From: Pollenia angustigena
Lineage: Eukaryota; Arthropoda; Insecta; Diptera; Polleniidae
DNA length: 64,000 nucleotides
Reading direction: 5' to 3'
Assembly (NCBI GenBank): GCA_930367215.1
Contig: OV884057.1
Location: forward strand, 197,645,621 to 197,709,620
Numbering within the stretch: position 1 is the first letter of the stretch; the number at the start of each line of letters is the position of its first letter. Of the stretch, positions 1-11,999 are shown piece by piece. The notes beneath the pieces are model-generated. The model was not told the origin of the DNA, ran no database searches, and worked only from the letters and a program-made list of their open reading frames with translations. Position numbers and translations under genes: made by a program.

Positions 1-136
1 ATTTACATACATATATATTTTTGTAATACAAATAATAAAATTTATTAATTTACAAAAAAAATTTTATTATTTTCCTGCACGTGTTGTTTTGTTTTTTTTA
101 AATTTGTTTTTATTTTGTTTTGCTGAAGGCACAGTG

Positions 137-350
137 CAAGGCGAATTTATAACAGGTAAGTGCAACTCTACAACTACAAAACAAGGCGAATTAACTCCAT
201 GTATTTTGTTTTTGCAATTTTCTGACTTGTTGTCAAATTTTAGTATAGAAACAAAACAATATTTTGACGTTTCACCATTTTTTTAATTCGCCGTGGATAC
301 AGCTGATGAACGGCTGACGAGTTGAGCTTACCTGGAGTAAATTCGCCTTG
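137..350. mobile_element. hAT-like MITE, CAAGGCGAATT family, copy 1
   Basis: A 214-bp element with terminal inverted repeats starting CAAGGCGAATTTA, flanked by a perfect 8-bp target duplication GCACAGTG (129-136 and 351-358). A second, internal pair of the same motif lies near 183 and 284. No coding capacity. The duplication length and CA terminus suggest hAT-type mobilisation (inference). Confidence 0.85.
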
Positions 351-479
351 GCACAGTGTTGCTATTTTTTTGAAGTCTCGGTAGAAAATACAAAAACAAA
401 TTGCCTGTTGTTTTTGTCTTGTTGTACTTGTTGTAGCAACGAGTCTACCTTGTGTAAATATGCATTGCTATGTTCATAG

Positions 480-1026
480 CAAGGCGAATTCATGCAGGTG
501 ACCGCATCATGAGATAGAGTTATGCTAGCAATCCCTTTTTTGAAAAATACTATGTATTTTGTTTTTGTAAAAAGTTAGAGTGAATGTCAAAATTATTTGT
601 TTATAAAATATACACAATTGCTTTAGAAGGTAAATATTTATTGTGGCTCCACTTTTTCCTTGCGCCTTTTAAAATCCTTGTGTTTATATTTTATATTCAC
701 TTTTTGGTTTTATAACATTTAAATAAGTTTTTTTTTTCAAGAATTTATATTTTTATTGAATTTTAAATTTGAACAAATTTGTTCATTAAATGTAACATAG
801 CGTCTTTACCTGACAATTTTTTGTCATACCAAACGTCAAACTTCATATTAAAAAAACGCAGACAAAAATGTTCGAGTTTTTTTTTTATATAGACTTTGAC
901 GTTTGGTATGACAAAAAATTGTCAGGTGAAGAAGCTATGTAAACAACGCTTGACATTCAATATACACACAAGGAAATAAACATTAAACAGATGACTAGAA
1001 AATGTCACCTTTATGAATTCGCCTTG
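480..1026. mobile_element. hAT-like MITE, CAAGGCGAATT family, copy 2
   Basis: A 547-bp element; both ends read CAAGGCGAATTCAT inward and then AGGTGAC a few bases later. It is flanked by a perfect 8-bp duplication GTTCATAG (472-479 and 1027-1034). It contains a nested foldback at 796-939. Confidence 0.87.
796..939. mobile_element. Foldback MITE, PIF/Harbinger-like, nested in copy 2
   Basis: Two arms of about 45 nt (796-840 and 895-939) are near-perfect reverse complements around a 54-nt loop, flanked by TAA on both sides (793-795, 940-942). A 3-bp TWA target duplication is typical of PIF/Harbinger elements. Confidence 0.75.
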
Positions 1027-1490
1027 GTTCATAGATTACATAGAAATGAAACTCGTTTGTCAAAAACCCAAGTCTGTTGTTAAAAAATGTTATTGCTAAA
1101 AATGTGTTAGAAAAATTGGTTATAATGTTTGTATGAAATAACCCCGCAAATAATACGACTAGTCCATACACGAATGTAAAATATAGTCCATAAGGGACTA
1201 CAACTAGTCCAAAGGTAACCTACATGTATTGAAAAAACATAGTTTTTTTGCATTACGATGTCCTAGAATTGCACCATATAACCAAGCTTTGCATTGCAAC
1301 GGAGTAGTCTTTAAACTACTCTATGTTCACACATACTCCTAGTAGATTAGTTTTGAAACTACTCCATGGTATACTCCAGAGGATTAGTGTTGAAATCGTT
1401 TAAAAACGAAAACATGTCGTTTTAAAATGAAAACATGTCTTTTAAAAAGTTAAACATGCCGCTTAACTTCAAACTCTTTTTTAAACCTGG

Positions 1491-1550
1491 ATAGTTACTG
1501 TCCGTCGAGTCGACGAAGCTCATTTACTTTTTATCATATAACGTTTTCAT
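1491..1550. repeat. Dispersed repeat copy, empty-site partner of 46750-46960
   Basis: The stretch from ACCTGGATAGTTA through CGACGAAGCTCATTTAC to TTATCATATAAC matches 46752-46791 plus 46930-46952, where a MITE interrupts the same sequence. It is not a gene; the parent family is unknown. Confidence 0.6.
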
Positions 1551-1592
1551 TAAAGCCTGTGGTAAGTGGACGTACGCTGGATCCTAATTTTT

Positions 1593-1761
1593 CATAGACT
1601 CGTGAGCAGTCAATAATTGTATTTTTCACACAGGCACCGTCGGCAATTCACATGTATACAACAATTTTGTTGGGGCCACTCCATAGTCTCGCGATGCAGT
1701 CAATAATCGTATTTTTTACACAGACACGTTAGGCAATTCATATGTATACAACACTTTGTTT
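1593..1761. repeat. Two-copy tandem repeat, about 89-bp unit
   Basis: Units starting CATAGACTCG (1593) and CATAGTCTCG (1682) share most positions, including GCAGTCAATAAT and ATGTATACAACA. The copies have diverged at roughly one base in ten. Confidence 0.75.
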
Positions 1762-1977
1762 GTTGCTTGGTTATCACTGCTCTAGTATGAACACCAAGTG
1801 CAAGATGTGTAAAAGGGATGATTAAAACTCACGGTGGTGTGTAAAAAGGGGATGCCATCTAAAGGCGTTGGTTCGTTGTATTGCTTAAACATGTTTTATG
1901 AAAAAAAGTTTGACATCCCTTACGACTTCGCCGTTTTTTGAAAAATTTCTAAACAATAATACTTTTTAAACAATAAT

Positions 1978-2090
1978 TGCCGTATTCATAAAAAATAAAA
2001 TAAGTTTGAAATGTGTTTTAAGGCAAATTTTCATACAAATTTTTCATAAAATACATTTCAAATACATTTTAAATTTTTATGAATACGGCA
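1978..2090. mobile_element. Short MITE with TGCCGTATTCATAAAAA ends
   Basis: A 113-bp element with 17-bp perfect inverted ends. The target duplication is not clear. The centre is AT-rich with no coding capacity. Confidence 0.6.
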
Positions 2091-2782
2091 GTTATACTGT
2101 TCATTGGTTCAGGGTTGCATTTTATTTCATGTTTAGCTGAGTTACACACCTATTTAATTCTCACCATTTGTAGTTTTTGTCTCAAATAAAAATTATCATC
2201 AAAACAAAATTTGGCAGCACTTTTCATACAGTGATGGACAATGCCTAATTTGTTCGTTATGTTATTCGGTCAGTCGCTGCAATTCAACATTCCTATTCTC
2301 ACCAAACCATCATCAATCATGGACAAACACAATGCTAAGAATAACAATATAATTTTAACAGTTGTTTAAATCAACAGCAACAACCAATATGTATGTGCCG
2401 TGTAGTTCACTAGATGTGGTTTCCTTAATCCTGCAGCCACACGTTATATAAATTACTTTTAAGTTGTTCAAAACTTGTTTGAATTGACAGCAGTGGCACA
2501 GGCTGCACTCTATTTGATAATCAATTTAAATTTAAAAATGCCACCAACGAAGAAACAACACAAAATGGTAGCTTTTATCACAGGAATTTTTTAAAACACA
2601 ACTTTTCTTAAGTTTATAGCTATTGAGTAAGGAAACGCGACTTTTTACTATAAACAACTATTTAATATTATCTTTGTTTAACTTAGCATATAAAAACGAA
2701 TTAATAATTTCAATTAAACCAAACGATTTTCAAGTGCCTGATGCCACAGCTGTAGAGGCGAAAACTTCACGAGGTAATCACC

Positions 2783-2907
2783 CTTATTGTGTTTGGCGTA
2801 TTTAAGATACCTGTCGTAGTAATAGATTAAAGAAAAAAAGTTCACGTTCTCTTTAATCTATTACCAAACAGTCGTAGGCGTATTTTAAATACGCCAAACA
2901 CAATAAG
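2783..2907. repeat. Foldback hairpin
   Basis: The arm CTTATTGTGTTTGGCGTATT (2783) is the exact reverse complement of the sequence ending at 2907. The inner parts (TAATAGATTAAAGA) also pair. It is probably a palindromic MITE. The open stretch just before it (about 2620-2780) is not clearly a gene. Confidence 0.6.
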
Positions 2908-3830
2908 AATGAATAACTTTTGTTTTCTTCTATCCTTCTTAAGCATAGTCTTGCCAGATTGTTGATTTTGTGAATCAAACAAGCTCGGTGCTGGCACAAG
3001 TTAAGCAAATTTTTTTATACATATATCTTTCAGAAGCAAAACAAGAGCTTATTTGTGATTTAAGAAATTTGGTGTTCTCAATGTCTCATTTGCTTATATT
3101 CAGTGCTGCCAGAAGTAGGGGAAAATCCCTACATGTAGGTATTTTTGATACCAAATAGAAGCGTACGGAAAATCGGACAGATTTTTTATAACCACCAAAA
3201 TGTACGGATTTTTCGTCATATCGCATTATTTATAAAAAAAATACAGAAAAAACATTTTATTAGTGATATTTTATTGTCCAAAACGGTTGAAAATTGTGTA
3301 CATTTAATCAAAAACTATATAATTAACGATTAAAAAATGAGACAAAAACGATTCAATAATGATTAGAAAAACTAACATAAAAATGATCAAAAAGGAATCA
3401 GAAAATTGTATCACAAATGATTCTTTCAGGTGATTCATCGGAAGGGTTCCATTTTCTCACAACGAGAGTATCATTTATGATTGAAAAATGAGATGAGCTC
3501 ATATACGGGTATTTTGCCCTTGAAGCTGATTCCTAAATGATTACATTGTGATACAAAATGCTAGCTGGGATTATAGATATTCATATAACAAAAAGTTAAG
3601 AACATTATATTTCTGCAAATGTTTTCGTAACATTGATAAGTGCAAAATATGAAAAATTTAATTACACTAAAAAAATGTTTGTTTAATGTTCTTCACATAC
3701 ATCCATATGTACGTTAAGAGTATTAAATAAAAATATTTTCAGTTGAATGAATATACATACATATATGTAAATACCTATTTTATTCAGAATTAATTTGCAG
3801 AATTAATTTCCATATAAATTTTTCTTATCT

Positions 3831-3915
3831 GCTGTTTCCAAATGACAGGCGGTGGACTGAGTGCTTTTCATATAAATTTTTCTACACAATCAATCGCCTG
3901 TCATTTGGAAACAGC
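3831..3915. repeat. 85-bp palindromic repeat, second copy near 10525
   Basis: GCTGTTTCCAAATGACAGGCG-type arms pair exactly at 3831-3851 and 3895-3915. The middle (TTTTTCTACACAATCAAT) recurs at 10540-10557 together with the right arm (GGAAACAGCACAT), so this is a dispersed family. Confidence 0.65.
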
Positions 3916-4080
3916 ACATTAATGCTTTGATTAAAAACCTTTGCGTACGGTAATTTCGTCTCAAAAACGGTAATTTTTAGAGGGCCGGAAGGTAATGCAA
4001 AAATAAAAGTTAACATCACTGCTGCATAAGACGTTGCTTACTACAAAACTCTACTACTACAAAACTGTTGAGCCCAACAT

Positions 4081-4556
4081 TTAAGGCGGAAGTACATAAC
4101 ACGCGTTAGTTCGTCGCCGAGTATCGTGCGTTTAAAAACTTTAGCGCGTAAAAAATTGCAAGTTACACAACACGCGTTACAAAAGCCATTCCTGTCAGCT
4201 GTTTTTTATTTGTTTACTTATTTGTGCATGAAAAACGTGTTCGAAAGTATATCAAGATTTTGTTATTTTATTGAATTTATTCTTTTTATATAAATATTGA
4301 ATGTTTTTTAAGCTCTGCAATAAGTTTTTCTTTCATGATTCACAAATTTGTTAAATTATTCTTTTTATTGTCAGCTGATTACTTGTCAAAAATACACAAC
4401 GCGTCAAAAAGTTCAAAGTTAACCAACTTTCTGGCGCAAACGCGTCAACATATTTTGCATGTAGCTTTTTCTATGAAAATACACTAGTTTAACTTTTTTT
4501 GACAGAAGACTACAGAGCGCGCGCGCAATAACGCGTGTTATGTAGTTGTACCTTAA
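4081..4556. mobile_element. Terminal-inverted-repeat element flanked by TTAA
   Basis: A 476-bp element whose ends read TTAAGG and then TACATAACACGCGTTA on both sides, with TTAA at each boundary (4081-4084, 4553-4556). The TTAA target is the piggyBac signature, but the GG terminus is not typical, so the superfamily is uncertain. No ORF. Confidence 0.65.
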
Positions 4557-4666
4557 CGTCTTAGAAACGGCAAGCTGAATATAATGGAAAATAATCAGCT
4601 AATAAATGTAAGCAATTGCATTTAAATAAAAACGTGAGAAAAAAAATGATTAAACTGAATGAGTTA

Positions 4667-4975
4667 TGCCCAATTTTTATGATAATATTTAAATCTATAT
4701 TAAGTTAATTTTCGTATAAACTTAAATCGTATTTAAATACAGATTGATTTTTTGAGTTTTATTTGAAAAGCCTTATTTAATTAAGATAAACGTATGGTAT
4801 TGTTGTCATATTGAGGCCACCTTGCTAAGTTATTTCAATGGAAACTTAAGTTAAATTTAAATGTACCACTTCTGTAAATTAAGTTTTATTTAACTGTTTA
4901 GTGAAGAAGAGAATTTTGTATTTAAAACGATTTTAAACATAAATCTGTTTTAATATCAATCCTGAAAATTGGCCA
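4667..4975. mobile_element. PIF/Harbinger-like MITE, TGSCCAATTTT family, copy 1
   Basis: A 309-bp element with inverted ends TGCCCAATTTT and TGGCCAATTTTCAGGAT, flanked by TTA on both sides (4664-4666, 4976-4978). The body matches 10699-11112 in inverted orientation. Confidence 0.8.
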
Positions 4976-5374
4976 TTACGCTTATCTAATAAAAAGCGGT
5001 TAAGATTGAGCATAACATGTTCACTTTAGGTATCTAAAAAATTTTATGATGGAAAAGATGGCAACTGTTGAATTGAGCGGAATTGCCCAACTGTGCGTTT
5101 CTAAGACAAACAATTACGGTTGCGCAATAATTACGTCTTATAAATGTGCCCAATATTTAATTACCTCTTTTATAAGTCCCTTATGTCATTCTCTGATACT
5201 TATAGGTATTAATTAGACGCAAGTCTAGATATTGCAGTTAGCCAACTTGTGAAAAAATGCTGCTTAGAGTAACAGCTGACTTCAACCGACAACAAATACC
5301 GTTAAAAATGAAACTGAATAGCAAATTGGATACATTTTCGTAACATTTATTTTAACTTTACGATCATAGTTATA

Positions 5375-6345
5375 AAATTTAGTAATTTGATTAAAGAGAG
5401 CTTTGACCATGCCAGGTGCTTTGTCCTTCATAAGGGAAATCTTTCTGACCCGTTTATGGTAAAAAGTGGAGTGCGCCAGGGGGCATATTGTCACCTCTTT
5501 TATTTCTTGTGGCTATGGAAGATGTTCTCAATGATATTGAAAATAAAAAACAAGGAATACAATGGCAAATCAACAATCGTTGCCTTAACTACCTGCCGTA
5601 CGCAGACGATATTTGTTTACAAACAACTATAAAGCTGCAATACACAGGGCTAAACATAAATGCAGCCAAAACAAAAGCACTAAGTATCGGTGCAACAACA
5701 GTTCCCATGACCATCAACAACCAGACATTTGAGACAAGTGACCAATTCTGCTATCTAGCATGCGAGATTACTGCAAATGGAGGAACCGAACTCGATGTAG
5801 TCGCTAGAATAAACAAGGCTAGGTCATCTTTTGGCTTACTAGCCCCAATCTGGCAAAGTAATTAAATCAGCCAAACCATAAAGATGAGAATTTTCGAAGC
5901 AAATGTTAAATCGGTTCTCCTATATGGGTGCACAACCTGGAAGGTCACAAGCGACATTACCAGACGACTTCAAACTTTTATTAACCGCTGCCTAAGAAGA
6001 ACATTACGCATCTTTTGGCCTAGAACAATATGAAATGCCGAGGACAAACCAAATACAAGTAGCAACCGATATACGTAAACGAAAGTGGCAGTGGATAGGA
6101 CACACCCTCCATTGAATGACACCAATGTATCTAAACAAGCTCTTAGATGGAACCCATTTCAACAAGATGGTAGAGAAAGCGGCAGGCCACGCCCAACATG
6201 GAGACGTTCAACGGAATTCGAAATGAACCAACTGGGTATATTTTGGAATGAACTTAGGTATATCGGTCAAAACCGGGTCAGATGGAGAACAGCTGTTATT
6301 GGCACCCTATGCTCCAGTGGGAGTTAGAGGAATATATATAAATTT
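5375..6345 (+). pseudogene. Non-LTR retrotransposon (LINE) reverse transcriptase, 5'-truncated and decayed
   Basis: It retains the 3' half of a reverse transcriptase. In order: GVRQG before the palm, LSPLLFLVAMEDVLNDIE, the catalytic YADDI at about 5599-5613, a thumb region (LNINAAKTKALSIG), LLYGCTTWKVT, and the terminal RPRPTWRRSTE and RVRWRTAVIGTLCS. At least one frameshift near 5480-5490 and stops near 5866 and 6030 break it. The endonuclease half is missing, as expected of 5' truncation during target-primed reverse transcription. The exact LINE clade is not assigned. Confidence 0.85.
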
Positions 6346-7970
6346 AGTGAATCGCTCTACAGCTTTTAGTTAAAAGTATTGAGTTTTTCCGCAGTTATTT
6401 TGCAGAAAATGAATTGAAATATGTTGCAAGTATGAGTGGGAACATATTAAAATACAAATTTCGTTAAAGTATTTAACGTTATACTCAAATATTATTCACT
6501 TTTGGTGGTTTGAGTTATTAATATTGACATCCAAATTTAATTTCCTTGAAATAAAACTTCAATGTTTTTTACAAGATGTTTTTTAATTCAATTTATTGAA
6601 AAAAGATTATTTTAACATATTATTTTTTTCATTGGAATAAATATATTTCTTGTTTTTTGGTTTTCAAGCTTTTTATAAAAAATTAAAATTAAAAATAAAA
6701 AAAAATCAACTAATAAGTTTTTTTTATATAATTTTTTTTTTTATTTATTTAACATAAAATATAATTTTAACTAAAATCAAATGTATTTTACACAATTTTT
6801 TTTGTTATTAAACTATTTTTTTGTTTTAATTTTTAACTAAACGCTAAAAATTAAAAGAAAATTATTAAAGTTATTGGTATTAAATTTTATTTATTACTTA
6901 ATAATTTTATTTATTTCGTGCCTAGTTTTGTGTATTAAGAATTTGTTTACGAGTTTTTTTTAAATTTAATTTTAATTATTTTTTATATTTCAAGTTATTT
7001 TACTTTTTTATTTGAAATATTTTGCAATGCTAAAAAAATAATTGCAATTATGAAAAATAGCTGAAAAATTAAGGTTTATTTTTAGTTTTTTTACTTTAAA
7101 TTTTTTGGGTCTTTTTTTACTAATTTTGTTTAATTTGTTTATTTAATTAAAATTTGAAAAAATACTTAAAGTATTTTTACTATCAAAAATTGTTTTTTGC
7201 TTGAAAAAAAAGTTCAGTTTTATTTATTTATATTTTCTTAATTTTTTATTTTTCAATCTTTTTCAAGTAATAATGCTATGCTATTTTTTTATTTATCAAT
7301 TAATTTATTTATATATATATATTTTTTAATTTTCAAGGACAGTTTGCTTTAATTTTTTTTTATTTTTTTTTTATATAATTTTAATAAGTTCATTTGGTTT
7401 TTTAAAGTTATTTTGTTTTTGCATTTTAATCCTGCCTTTTAATCAATTTATTTAATTATATTAAATTTCATTTGTTGCAAAAATTTGTTGACTATTTCTT
7501 AAATTTTAAAGGAATTATTTTGTTCAATTAGGGCGTTTATATTTTGTTAATTTTTTTATTTATTAGAATATTAAATTTTGTTATTTATATCATTTTATAT
7601 AAATTTTATTATTAATTTGGGATTGTTTGTTTTACTTTTGAATAGTTATAAAAAAAATCTTTCCTTATTATTATTTAAGCTTTTTAAAAAATTTGGTTTT
7701 TTTACAAAATTTTGAGTGTTAACGCAATTTATAATTAAGAATCTTAAAACATATTAAACCTGTTAAAGAAAATTAAAAAAAAAAAACAGGAATTAAAAAA
7801 GTCATCTTCCCTGCATCTTTTTTTTTAAGCGATCTGGGTATAAATTATTGTCCCATTGTGATCACCGAAAGTTTCTTAGAAACAAAAAAAAAGGCTGAGT
7901 TCCAAAACGTCAGTTTCAAAAAGCAACTCACTTTTTTAAATAATTTTTCATCTGTTTAAAATTTTACAAT
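6346..7970. other. Very AT-rich stretch without recognisable genes
   Basis: Long runs of A and T with almost no G or C for more than 1.2 kb (about 6560-7800). No convincing frame, repeat boundary or RNA gene was seen. Confidence 0.7.
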
Positions 7971-8494
7971 CACCCCTATCGCGAATGTTATGGGAATATG
8001 ATAAATGGGATCAAACCTAAATTCCCATCCCCAACAAATTGGTATCGCAAATATTTTGGGAGTAAACATTTATATTGTGAATTATTTGTCAGTGCTTTGT
8101 AAACAAAAGTCTCTATTGTGATTAACTTGTTAGTGCTTGTATTGTGAAAGAAAAATATACAAAATAAAATACTAATAAAAATATAATAAAATAAATAATG
8201 AATAGTGTTTATCTTCATTTTCTTTATGTACACTTCTTCAATAAAAGGAAAAAGTAATTTAGTTTAGTCCTACTTTAGAATACAAATTAAAATTTACATG
8301 TTCCCTTCTCGTTCACATCAACACTTGTTGGGAATTTATTTATTAAAAAAATTCGCGGGAGTAAACATTGGCGATGCCAAATTTTATAAGTTTGGGAATT
8401 CATTCCCAAAAAATTTGTTATGGAAATCATTCACAATACGAAATAAAAAAATATGGGAATATTTTCATGGGAGTAGTTGTTTGCGATAGGGGTG
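7971..8494. mobile_element. Terminal-inverted-repeat element, CACCCCTATCGC ends
   Basis: A 524-bp element; both ends read CACCCCTATCGCRAA inward, followed by TGGGAATAT-type subterminal motifs that recur in both orientations. A possible AAT duplication flanks it. No transposase. Confidence 0.72.
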
Positions 8495-8829
8495 AATATT
8501 ATCTATTCGAAAGTACCTCGGACCATCTTAAGGATATATCAAATTTTGTTGTTACATCCTCAGAGGAAATCTGGTGCAGTCAATATCTGGGATTCGGAAA
8601 AAATCAAAAATTTACAGATCTCAGCTAATCTTCAAGATCTCTTGCGATCTCGGTTGACCAGAAATAGTTGCAATAAATATTAAAGATGGTTCAGATTGAC
8701 AGTAATGAAATGTCAAAATATGTAAAATAAAAATGAATTTTGAAAATTTAAATAAAATTAAAAGTTTCGCTTGTGCATAGTATACAACTAGATGTAGACT
8801 CTTTGACTCTTAATTATGCTAAAAGTTCG

Positions 8830-10318
8830 CAGTTGGCCAGATTGCCGGTGACGACATCATCTTCAATGATGTATGCACAACTTGTCCCCTGTTGTTTTGG
8901 TTTTCTAGAAGACAATTTACAGGAAATCGTCGTGCACGACAGTTTGAGCGACGTTGTCTTGTAAGTTATCTTCTATTTAGCTTTATATGGGACAGTATGA
9001 CCGTCTATTGGCCATATTCTCATTAGGCAATTATCTTTTTTCCCAACGAAAAACTGCACATTAAAGAAATTTGGTTTTCTCAATGTCTCATTTGCTTCGA
9101 TTTTATCGCAAAGCTAACCGGCACTCATCTGCCAATTATTTATTTTCCTTTTATTTGCCGTACAGATAAATTCAATCAGCTGACTCCCAACTTTTACATG
9201 TATTTTGAGTGGCGTTGCCAGCTGAAAATTTAACAACAGACAGTTTGTCGATACATTGAGAAAATGGCCATATGTCTTATAAGTTGTCCTCTATGTGGGA
9301 CAGTATGACCGAAACTATGTTGTAAGTTGTCTTGTATAAAAGCTGATGATGATGAAATTATTCGCGGGCTGGAAAATTGATAACGTGCAGTTAGTACTTC
9401 ACTGTGGCTCCACGAAAAGCCCCCCAATGAAACAACGCCCAAACGAGAAATGATATATTCCCCAAATTTTTTTCATACATTTTTGGGTGTTTTTTGGCCC
9501 TTTTTCATTTTTTTGGGAATTATTTCATTTCTCATTTGGGGTTTTCAAATTATGAAATAATCCCCAATGAAATAACACCCAACAAATTTTTAAAATTCGG
9601 GGCTTATTTCATAGCGTATATAATTTGGGTTTTATTTCATTTTTTATTCAGGGGTTATTTCATTTTCAATAATTTTCTGACTTTGCTGTTGGTCCATATT
9701 GACTTCATGAAATCCTTGGTGAAACTGACTCTTTTATGAATTTTGGGCATAATTTCATTTTTGTTGCTGATGGGGTTTATTTCATTTGGAGTTATTTCAT
9801 TTTCATCATTGGGTGTTATTTCATATGAAATAACTCCCAAATATTCGGGGTTTTTTCGTTTTCGCATTGGGGCTTATTTCATTTATTTTTCGATGTTATT
9901 TCATTCACTATTTTTGGGTGTTATTTCCTAATTTTTGGCGTTTATTTCATTGGTTATTTCCTGGGCGTTATTTCATTGGGGGGCTTTCGTGGAGCCCTTC
10001 ACCGTCAACTTTAGGATTGCTTGTAGGAGTCGAATACAAAACATATAACAGAAATTAAAATTCCAACTATACAAAAAAACTGTCTGAATTTGATTTAATA
10101 ATTTTTGTGGTGGACGTCGAAATAGACGACATTGTCATGCAGGTAGTCGTTAATGATAAAGTAGGCGACATTGTCTTTCTTTGTGTCGTGCACGATTTTC
10201 GCGACACTTGTTCGAAAATGTCGTTGACGATTTGTTCCCGCTGTCCCTCACATGTCGTGCAGTAATTAACATTGTCGTGCATCCGTCTTCGAGGATGTCT
10301 TAAAGACGTGGCCAACTG
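8830..10318. mobile_element. 1.5-kb element with CAGTTGGCCA ends, host of a nested foldback
   Basis: CAGTTGGCCA at 8830 pairs with TGGCCAACTG ending at 10318. Subterminal GTCGTGCACGA, CGACGACAT and GACATTGTC motifs repeat in both orientations, as in hAT subterminal regions. No target duplication was found. The element is interrupted by the foldback at 9406-9996. Confidence 0.55.
9406..9996. mobile_element. Foldback-type element filled with TTATTTCATT repeats
   Basis: A 591-bp element. The ends GGCTCCACGAAAGCCCCCCA pair over about 35 bp. The flanks CTTCACTGT (9397-9405) and CTTCACCGT (9997-10005) form a 9-bp duplication with one mismatch. The interior is built from many copies, in both orientations, of GGGGNTTATTTCATT-like units. 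Nine-base duplications and repeat-built arms recall Drosophila foldback and Mutator-type elements. Confidence 0.75.
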
Positions 10319-10698
10319 GGTTTATAGCTTATATCTGTATTAGTAAGAGTTTTTGTTAATGTATTGGTATCTTAAACTCTGACATAGTGGCACAAAATCG
10401 TATAAAATTCCCAAACTGTTTTTTTTCTAAAATAAAATTTTTTTAAAATCGAACCTTTTATAACTTATTTAATGCTGACTGTAGTTATAAAACTTTTAAA
10501 AATTAAAACTCAGTTTTTTAGATTGCTTTTCATAAAAGTTTTTCTACACAATCAATTGCCTGTCGCCTGGAAACAGCACATAAGTTTGTTTAATTTTAAA
10601 TAAGCAAATTCTGAAAAAAATTAAAATTTAAAGATTACATTTTTTTTTTCTATACCAAAAATGCTACTTTATTTAAAAAATTTAAAGGCAGAAAATAA

Positions 10699-11112
10699 TG
10701 GCCAATTTTCAGGATTGATATTAAAACACATTTATTTTTAAAATCGTTTTAAATACAAAATTCTCTTCTTCACTAAAAACTTAAGTGAAACTTAAGTCAC
10801 CGATGTGGTACACTTAATTTCAACTTAAGTTCCCTTTGAAATATTTTAGCAAGGTGGCCTCAATATCACAACAATACAACAACAACAGGCAAAACATTAA
10901 CAGTCAGCTGTTTTTTCAGACCACCTTGTAAATAAATACGCTTTTTTATATTTTTTTTTTTTTTGTATTTAGTAGCGCTACCATACTTTTATCTTAATTA
11001 AATAAGACTTTTAAAAAAAAACTCAAAAAACCAATCTGTTTTAAATACGATTTAAGATTGTTATGAAAATTAACTTAATATTGATTTAAATACTATCCTG
11101 AAAATTGGGCAT
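10699..11112. mobile_element. PIF/Harbinger-like MITE, TGSCCAATTTT family, copy 2
   Basis: A 414-bp inverted copy of the element at 4667-4975, flanked by TAA (10696-10698, 11113-11115). It carries about 105-115 bp absent from copy 1, beginning near the CAACAACAACAGG run and ending at GTAGCGCTAC, so one copy has an insertion or the other a deletion. Confidence 0.8.
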
Positions 11113-11458
11113 AAGACAAAGATAAAAAAAGTTGACAAAAAATCAACAACTGTAGTGGGGAAAGTTAGAAAAGATAAACTCACTGTTTATTGTTGTTTTT
11201 TTTTTGTTTAAGCTTTGACATTGTTACAAGTAAAACAGTTGCTTATAATTCTCATTCGCTTAACAGTTTTATTTGTATTTTCTAAAATCTTCGGATAAAG
11301 TTTCCTGATGATCTGGCTTAAGCCACCAGTGAAATGCGCGTGAATGGCTTATTCCATCAACAATAAATTTCAGTTTATCAATAGTATGAAATGGGAATTT
11401 TGCACATTAAAAATAAACCTTATTAAAATAAGCAAAATGTGCTAGAAAAAAATCATTA

Positions 11459-11846
11459 ATTGAAGCACAGCCGCGAATAACGTTTTAAGTTACAAAATAA
11501 TAATTTTTCAGGAGAGCAAAAAAACGTTTTTTGACAAGCAGCATTATTTGTTTTAAAAATTTTTTTTTCTATTATTTAAAATAGTGATAATAAAAACTTT
11601 AATGCAAAAGGCTTTTAAAACATTATTCCGCACTGCAAAACCATTTCGGTTTCATCATTATGTTAGTAACTTGCAATGTTCTTCCACTGGCTGACACTTT
11701 GTACGCCATTTTTAAGGCGTTAAGGTGCATAGTTTTGGTTGATTTGATGTTTAAACTGTGTAAGAGAGTAAAGTCAACGTTTATCTGCAAAAAACAGTTT
11801 GTGCAAAATGTGGCGTTTACAACGTTTTTCGCGGCTGTGCTTCAAT
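11459..11846. mobile_element. MITE with ATTGAAGCACAGCCGCGAA ends
   Basis: A 388-bp element with inverted ends of about 27 bp (left 11459-, right to 11846) and TA on both sides. The interior is AT-rich with no transposase. The Tc1/mariner assignment rests only on the TA duplication. Confidence 0.65.
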
Positions 11847-11999
11847 TATACATTTGTGTCATTAAATAAAACAAAAAGTGTTACATTGTGAAAAATTTTA
11901 AATGCAAAACTTTAAATTTTGTCATGCCTTTTGTTGTTCTTAGGTGTATTGAATTCAAACATCACCTTTACATACATATGTATATAAAGGGTTTTCCAA

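Noticed and set aside
796..939. Foldbacks here and at 2783, 13307, 13964 and 46792 as microRNA precursors
   Set aside because: They are MITE palindromes, several with target duplications; nothing indicates processing as miRNAs.
2535..2810. Possible small plus-strand gene (MPPTKKQHKM start and a 60-codon frame after it)
   Set aside because: The frames do not join cleanly, no homology is recognised, and the region runs into a foldback repeat.
9494..9931. Several short ORFs with repeated GVISF or YFIS motifs
   Set aside because: They are translations of the TTATTTCATT repeat in different frames.
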